From Clostridiales bacterium (GTDB lineage: Bacteria > Bacillota_A > Clostridia > Lachnospirales > Bianqueaceae): a stretch of 19,647 nt of DNA. The stretch covers positions 1 to 19,647 of the forward strand of contig JAHZBS010000023.1 of NCBI GenBank assembly GCA_019423265.1, in the 5' to 3' direction. The notes under the pieces were generated by a model. The model made no database searches, was not told the DNA's origin, and saw nothing but the letters and a program-made list of their open reading frames with translations. Below, in pieces: positions 16,161 through 19,647 of this stretch (the stretch's first letter is position 1; each line of letters starts with the position of its first letter). Both the position numbers and the translations under genes were made by a program.

Positions 16161-17294
16161 TTATCCGGCCAATTTCAGATGAATGTCCACGACTTCATTG
16201 CTCGTCCCTATTCTGACCGGGAGCTGGAAGAAGCCGGCGCCGGACGTTATGATCCCATGGGTTTTGCCGAATATTTCATGCCCGTAAAAATAATGCTTGC
16301 CATTGGCCCACTTTGTAAACAAGGTTATGGGGAAAAATTGCCCCCTATGGGTATGGCCGCACAGCACAAGATCGACGCCATAGGCTGCCGCTTCCCGTAT
16401 GTTCTGCGGATCGTGGTCCAAAACGACGACCGGCTTTGCGCCGTCGATTTTATGGATCAACCTTTCCATCGGTTTCCGGATATTGTTGGCGGCGTCTGTC
16501 CTTCCAATCAGGTTGATTTGCGGAAATTGCAGGGTTTCATTGTGCAGCAGATGAATCTGGGCCTCCTGCAGAAAATTTGTCAGCCTCTCATCCGCCACAT
16601 TGGGATCGTGGTTGCCCAGCACAGCATAAACCCCATCCCGGGACTTAATATTTCGGAAGATCCCGCTGATCTCTGCCAACTTGGCGCTGTCTGTCAAAAT
16701 GTCGTTATCCACATCCAAAATATCTCCGGCTATGACGACCAGATCCGGCACAAGCGCATTGACAGCATCGACAACCTTTTTTACATGCTTGGGGCCGACA
16801 AAGACCCCCAGGTGGATATCGCTTAACAGCGCAATGCGATACTCCGCCCCTTTTTCGCCAAGCGCAATGGTATAGGTAGCACACGCGACGGCTTTCGTGT
16901 GAAGGTATCCGTACAGAACCGTCATGACAGCCAGCCCGGCACATACCATCGCGCCCACCGCTTCCACAATCTCATCTGTTCGAAATAGAAGAGCTGTGAT
17001 TTCCCAAAGCACCAGAAAAAAAAGATTATAAATCAGAAAACAAGAGAGAACGCTGACTGCAACTTTATAGCCCTTATCGGGCCATCTCTTGCCGACGCTT
17101 TTTTGCGCCATGGCTAAAACAGCGGCCAGCACATAAAAAATATAGGCTGCGCCATACGTTCGGATGCTGAAAACACGACTGATAGCCCGATCGGTGATAT
17201 ATGCTGTAAAGAAGACACTGACAGCATACAGAAGCATAAATAGCTTCGGGAATGCTTTATTCGTGATGAATTTTCCAAACCGAGTTTCCATCAT
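16161..17294 (-). CDS. Membrane-anchored metallophosphoesterase
   Basis: The N-terminal 135 or so residues hold about four membrane helices. The C-terminal domain is a calcineurin-like phosphoesterase with every metal motif: SDIHLG (Asp159, His161), GDILD (Asp191), GNHD (Asn228, His229), DHDP (His294) and GHTHRG (His314, His316), numbered from the chosen start. Related Gram-positive proteins (YkuE/YaeI group) act on lipid-linked or nucleotide phosphates; the substrate here is unknown. The frame is open to 17354, but that would run through the promoter. ATG 17292-17294 is chosen (377 aa), with GGGAGG about 12 nt upstream; the next ATG 17289-17291 is also possible. It is the first gene of the operon, with a leader of about 33 nt. 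Confidence 0.88.
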   Translation of the reverse strand: MMETRFGKFITNKAFPKLFMLLYAVSVFFTAYITDRAISRVFSIRTYGAAYIFYVLAAVLAMAQKSVGKRWPDKGYKVAVSVLSCFLIYNLFFLVLWEITALLFRTDEIVEAVGAMVCAGLAVMTVLYGYLHTKAVACATYTIALGEKGAEYRIALLSDIHLGVFVGPKHVKKVVDAVNALVPDLVVIAGDILDVDNDILTDSAKLAEISGIFRNIKSRDGVYAVLGNHDPNVADERLTNFLQEAQIHLLHNETLQFPQINLIGRTDAANNIRKPMERLIHKIDGAKPVVVLDHDPQNIREAAAYGVDLVLCGHTHRGQFFPITLFTKWANGKHYFYGHEIFGKTHGIITSGAGFFQLPVRIGTSNEVVDIHLKLAG

Positions 17295-17333
17295 GTAAAC
17301 ACACTGCCTCCCATGCATTAGTCTTACAGACTC

Positions 17334-17387
17334 ACTATACACCGAAAATGACAACTCAATCTCAAATTAACCTCAACAATTGTTGAA
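17334..17387 (-). promoter_or_regulatory. Promoter and OmpR-type operator of the metallophosphoesterase-ftsH-ABC operon
   Basis: On the minus strand four hexamers lie at exact 11-bp period: TTCAAC (17382-17387), TTGAGG (17371-17376), TTGAGA (17360-17365) and TTGTCA (17349-17354). Nine nt later comes TATAGT (17334-17339) as -10. No separate -35 is seen at normal spacing, as expected when a regulator binds across it. The same layout lies before the response-regulator gene. The distal part also forms a perfect 14-bp palindrome (17373-17386). Confidence 0.75.
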
Positions 17388-17412
17388 AAAAGCGGCTGTT
17401 GATCACGCCGCT
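17386..17412 (-). terminator. Intrinsic terminator after the histidine kinase gene
   Basis: On the minus strand AGCGGC (17407-17412) pairs with GCCGCT (17391-17396) around a 10-nt loop, followed by TTTTT (17386-17390). It lies 24 nt after the kinase stop codon. The T-tract touches the distal edge of the operator for the next operon, so the two units are packed with no spare sequence. Confidence 0.85.
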
Positions 17413-17435
17413 CTGTATTCCCTCATATTCGCCGC

Positions 17436-18497
17436 TTAACAGTCTTTCAGAATAACCGTAAAGCGGCACCCGCCGCCGCTTAAATTTTCAACCGATATCT
17501 CCCCGGCGGATACATTCAGTATTTGCTTTACAAGCGCAAGGCCGAGACCATTGCCCTCCTCTTTATGCGAGCTGTCCTCCTGATAGAATTTTTCAAAAAT
17601 GCGCTTCTTCGCATTTTCTGAAATGCCAGGCCCGCTATCTTCAATCTCAAAGATAACCTGTCTTTTTTTTCGGGCGAGCACTATGCGGATCACTCCGCCG
17701 GGAGGATTGAATTTTATAGCGTTGCTGATCAGGTTATACCAGACATGGTGCAGGAGCGATTCATTGCCGGTGAGTTCGATGCGCTCCATCTCCACATCGA
17801 ACTCAATATCTTTTTTGACCCATTCCGGTTCCAGCAACACAATCGATTGGCGGATCTGCTCGTCCAGACGAAATTTTGTCTGCTTGGACTGAATCGCCTG
17901 ATTGTCAATCTTGGAGAGCAGCAAAATATCGCTCACCAAATTGGATAGACGCCTTGTGTTGAGAAGGATTTTCTCCACATATTCCGTCTGATCCTCTGGG
18001 GAAGCATTGTCGCTGTCCTGCAACAATGTGGCATACCCCTCGATAGCATTGATGGGCGTCTTAAATTCATGGGATACATTCGATACAAAATCTGTCTGCA
18101 AGATCTCCGTGGCGCGCAGCTCCTGCGTCATAAGATTGAAGCCGGCAAAGACCTCCTGTATCTCTTTCGCAGAGGACGCCGTGTCAATCTGCACGTTGAA
18201 ATCGCCGTCCGCCACTTTTTCCATCGCCCTTCGCAGCTTCTGAACCGGTTCAAAAAACGCCTTTCCCAACACAGCTGTCAATCCACTGCCGATGACTACA
18301 CTCAGAATGATCAATTCTAAAACTCTTGGCACTTTAAACTGAAGCTTCAAAACATCATGTACAATCGTATTCATCCACGTTGCCAGAAGCAGAATGACGA
18401 TCAGCTCGATCATGATAAGAAAAATCAGCCTCACTCGCAGGCTGAAAAAGCCCTGCTTCTTATTTCTGATCTTTTGAAAGGATTCCCGTGTTATCAT
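17436..18497 (-). CDS. Membrane histidine kinase with minimal extracellular loop
   Basis: The 353-aa sensor kinase has two membrane helices (about 22-46 and 60-82) separated by only about 13-15 residues, a HAMP-like region (about 83-133), a HisKA H-box with His143 (NVSHEFKTP), and a HATPase domain with N-box (Asn255, Asn259), G1 DSGPGI (287-292), F-box FEKF and G2 GNGLGL (315-320). The lack of an ectodomain suggests it senses within the membrane or through a partner protein, such as an ABC transporter, as in intramembrane-sensing kinases. Its ATG overlaps the regulator's stop by 4 nt (ATGA), so the pair is translationally coupled. It autophosphorylates and should pass phosphate to Asp52 of the regulator. 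Confidence 0.94.
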   Translation of the reverse strand: MITRESFQKIRNKKQGFFSLRVRLIFLIMIELIVILLLATWMNTIVHDVLKLQFKVPRVLELIILSVVIGSGLTAVLGKAFFEPVQKLRRAMEKVADGDFNVQIDTASSAKEIQEVFAGFNLMTQELRATEILQTDFVSNVSHEFKTPINAIEGYATLLQDSDNASPEDQTEYVEKILLNTRRLSNLVSDILLLSKIDNQAIQSKQTKFRLDEQIRQSIVLLEPEWVKKDIEFDVEMERIELTGNESLLHHVWYNLISNAIKFNPPGGVIRIVLARKKRQVIFEIEDSGPGISENAKKRIFEKFYQEDSSHKEEGNGLGLALVKQILNVSAGEISVENLSGGGCRFTVILKDC

Positions 18498-19165
18498 ACT
18501 TTCGCTACCTTATATCCGACTCCGCGCATCGTAACAATCTTAAAATCCTTATTGTCGCGGAAACGCTCCCTCAATCTGCCGATATGCACATCAACGGTGT
18601 GGGTGTCGCTCTCGCTGTCGTACCCCCAGATTTCATCCATAAGCTGCTGACGGGTAAAAATCCGGCCGGGAAACGATGCCAATTTGTAGAGCAGCATAAA
18701 TTCTTTCTGCGGGAGAACCGAGCTCTCTCCCTCCGAGGTGACCGTAAAAGAGTCGCCGTCCAAAACGGTATTGCCAATCGTAATCCTGCGGTCATTGATC
18801 ATCTGCGCCCGGCGAAGCAAGGCGCCTACCCGCAGAACCATTTCATTGACATTCACCGGTTTTACCATATAATCGTCGGTGCCGGAGAGAAAGCCAAGCC
18901 GCATATCGTCAAAGGCATCCTTGGCCGTGATCATCATAACCGGCGTCGTGTTGCCGGAATCCCGCAGCTGCCGGACAAGCTCATAGCCGTCCATAACCGG
19001 CATCATGATATCGGATATGATGAGATCGTAATAATCGCTGTCCAAGGCGTCCAGCGCTTCCTGTCCGTTGGATACGCCTTTTGCAGTGTACCCATTATTC
19101 ATCAGCACACGGGAAAAAAGCTGCCGCAGTGCCCGGTCATCCTCTACAATTAGAACTTTAAACAT
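18494..19165 (-). CDS. OmpR/PhoB-family response regulator
   Basis: The 223-aa regulator has a receiver domain with acidic pocket Asp9-Asp10, phospho-acceptor Asp52 (LIISDIMMP), Thr80 and Lys102, and a C-terminal winged-helix domain (DEIWGYDSESDTHTVDVHIG, RGVGYKVAK). All switch residues are present. The frame can also start at GTG 19169-19171, but GGAGG is 9 nt before ATG 19163-19165 and only 3 nt before the GTG, so the ATG is preferred. It is the first gene of the two-gene unit. The tandem repeats at its own promoter suggest that it activates itself and the operon downstream of the kinase. Confidence 0.95.
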   Translation of the reverse strand: MFKVLIVEDDRALRQLFSRVLMNNGYTAKGVSNGQEALDALDSDYYDLIISDIMMPVMDGYELVRQLRDSGNTTPVMMITAKDAFDDMRLGFLSGTDDYMVKPVNVNEMVLRVGALLRRAQMINDRRITIGNTVLDGDSFTVTSEGESSVLPQKEFMLLYKLASFPGRIFTRQQLMDEIWGYDSESDTHTVDVHIGRLRERFRDNKDFKIVTMRGVGYKVAKV

Positions 19166-19236
19166 CTGCACTTCCCTCCTTCTTTCGTGTTGCGCTCCTA
19201 TCGATCCATTGTACGTGCTGTGCCGACTGTATCCGC

Positions 19237-19290
19237 AGTATAGCTCGATTTCTTCAAGCTATCCTCAACTGTGCCTCAACAATCGTTGAA
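19237..19290 (-). promoter_or_regulatory. Promoter and OmpR-type operator of the response regulator-kinase unit
   Basis: On the minus strand: TTCAAC (19285-19290), TTGAGG (19274-19279), TTGAGG (19263-19268) and TTGAAG (19252-19257), each 11 bp apart, then 9 nt and TATACT (19237-19242). It aligns without gaps with the operator at 17334-17387, and the distal 17 nt differ at only one base. The predicted leader to the ATG is about 65 nt. Confidence 0.75.
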
Positions 19291-19321
19291 CTTTTCGCGC
19301 CATAAGAAATGCTTTCAAATA

Positions 19322-19349
19322 GAGGCAGCTACTCAACTGTAGCTGCCTC
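19322..19349 (-). terminator. Hairpin terminator after tsf
   Basis: A perfect 11-bp stem pairs GAGGCAGCTAC (19322-19332) with GTAGCTGCCTC (19339-19349) around a 6-nt loop. On the minus strand only TATTTG follows, so the T-tract is poor. It is 62 nt after the tsf stop and would end the rpsB-tsf transcript before the regulator promoter. With the weak T-tract some read-through is possible. Confidence 0.65.
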
Positions 19350-19411
19350 GGGCATTATGCATATATGAATTGAAACTGTATCCGACAACTTTCTGCGCAA
19401 ACTTCGCACAC

Positions 19412-19647
19412 TTACCGTCCTATCTGCTTTGCCACCTCGTCGGCAAAGTTTTCCTGCTTCTTCTCGATCCCTTCGCCGGTTTCATAGCGGACGTACCTCT
19501 TGACTGCCAGCTCCGCGCCGCACTCTTTGGATACGGCCTTGAGATACTGGCCCACTGTCTTCTCGTCGTCCTTGAAGTATATCTGATCCAGCAGGCAAAT
19601 CTCCTTCATGGATTTGCTCAGGCGGCCCTCCACCATCTTCTCCAAAA
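19412..19647 (-). CDS. tsf: Elongation factor Ts, C-terminal fragment cut by the window edge
   Basis: The visible 78 or so residues are the C-terminal end of EF-Ts, the guanine-nucleotide exchange factor of EF-Tu. KMVEGRLSKSMKEICLLDQ, followed by DDEKTVGQYLK and a basic segment AVKRYVRYETGEGIEKK, matches the conserved end of the family. The gene runs off the window at 19647, so no start is visible. The stop is TAA at 19412-19414. In most Firmicutes pyrH follows directly; here it is about 14 kb further on. Confidence 0.93.
   Translation of the reverse strand, partial: LEKMVEGRLSKSMKEICLLDQIYFKDDEKTVGQYLKAVSKECGAELAVKRYVRYETGEGIEKKQENFADEVAKQIGR

Noticed and set aside
5430..19411. The block as a mobile element or prophage
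   Set aside because: No integrase, transposase, recombinase, attachment repeats or phage genes; base composition looks like the flanks by eye.

Overview
The window reads as chromosomal DNA of a Gram-positive Firmicute, probably class Clostridia and perhaps an Oscillospiraceae-like gut anaerobe. This rests on the gene order tsf/pyrH/frr/uppS/cdsA/dxr/rseP, strong GGAGG ribosome-binding sites, mid GC content by eye, a DUF134 plus Nitro_FeMo-Co protein typical of anaerobes, and Firmicutes-type ABC exporters. Species assignment is inference. Every supported gene lies on the minus strand, so transcription runs from high to low coordinates.

Region 1 (19647-19322) holds the 3' end of tsf (elongation factor Ts) followed by a hairpin terminator. 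Region 2 (about 19290-5430) is a block of about 14 kb between tsf and pyrH, two genes that are normally adjacent. It starts with an OmpR-type response regulator and a histidine kinase that overlap by 4 nt and end at a good intrinsic terminator. Next come a membrane-anchored metallophosphoesterase, FtsH, a DUF308/HdeD-like membrane protein, a heterodimeric ABC exporter pair, a PAP2-like membrane protein and a 1007-aa MacB/FtsX-type ABC transporter. All are tightly spaced and look like one operon. Last is a separately promoted DUF134-NifX fusion with a His-rich tail and its own terminator. Region 3 (5349-3) restarts the housekeeping operon from its own promoter and a structured leader: pyrH, frr, uppS, cdsA, dxr, rseP. 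These genes cover UMP phosphorylation, ribosome recycling, undecaprenyl-PP and phospholipid precursor synthesis, isoprenoid precursors, and site-2 intramembrane proteolysis.

The most interesting signal is regulatory. The promoter of the two-component system and the promoter of the metallophosphoesterase-ftsH-ABC operon share an ungapped architecture: hexamers related to TTGAGG at exact 11-bp period, ending 9 nt before a TATANT -10 box. This fits an OmpR-family regulator activating both itself and the adjacent operon. The kinase has almost no extracellular sensor, and the target genes are a membrane protease, exporters, a lipid-phosphatase-like protein and an FtsX-type transporter. I infer an autoregulated envelope-stress or antimicrobial-defence module. 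Other notable points are a pyrH leader with mutually exclusive 9-10 bp stems next to the ribosome-binding site, a near-perfect 22-bp palindrome directly downstream of the DUF134-gene -10 box, and an internal Shine-Dalgarno and ATG that could make the metal-cofactor domain separately from the DUF134 fusion.

No tRNA, rRNA, CRISPR array, insertion sequence, integrase or phage gene was seen. All structures and alignments were made by eye.
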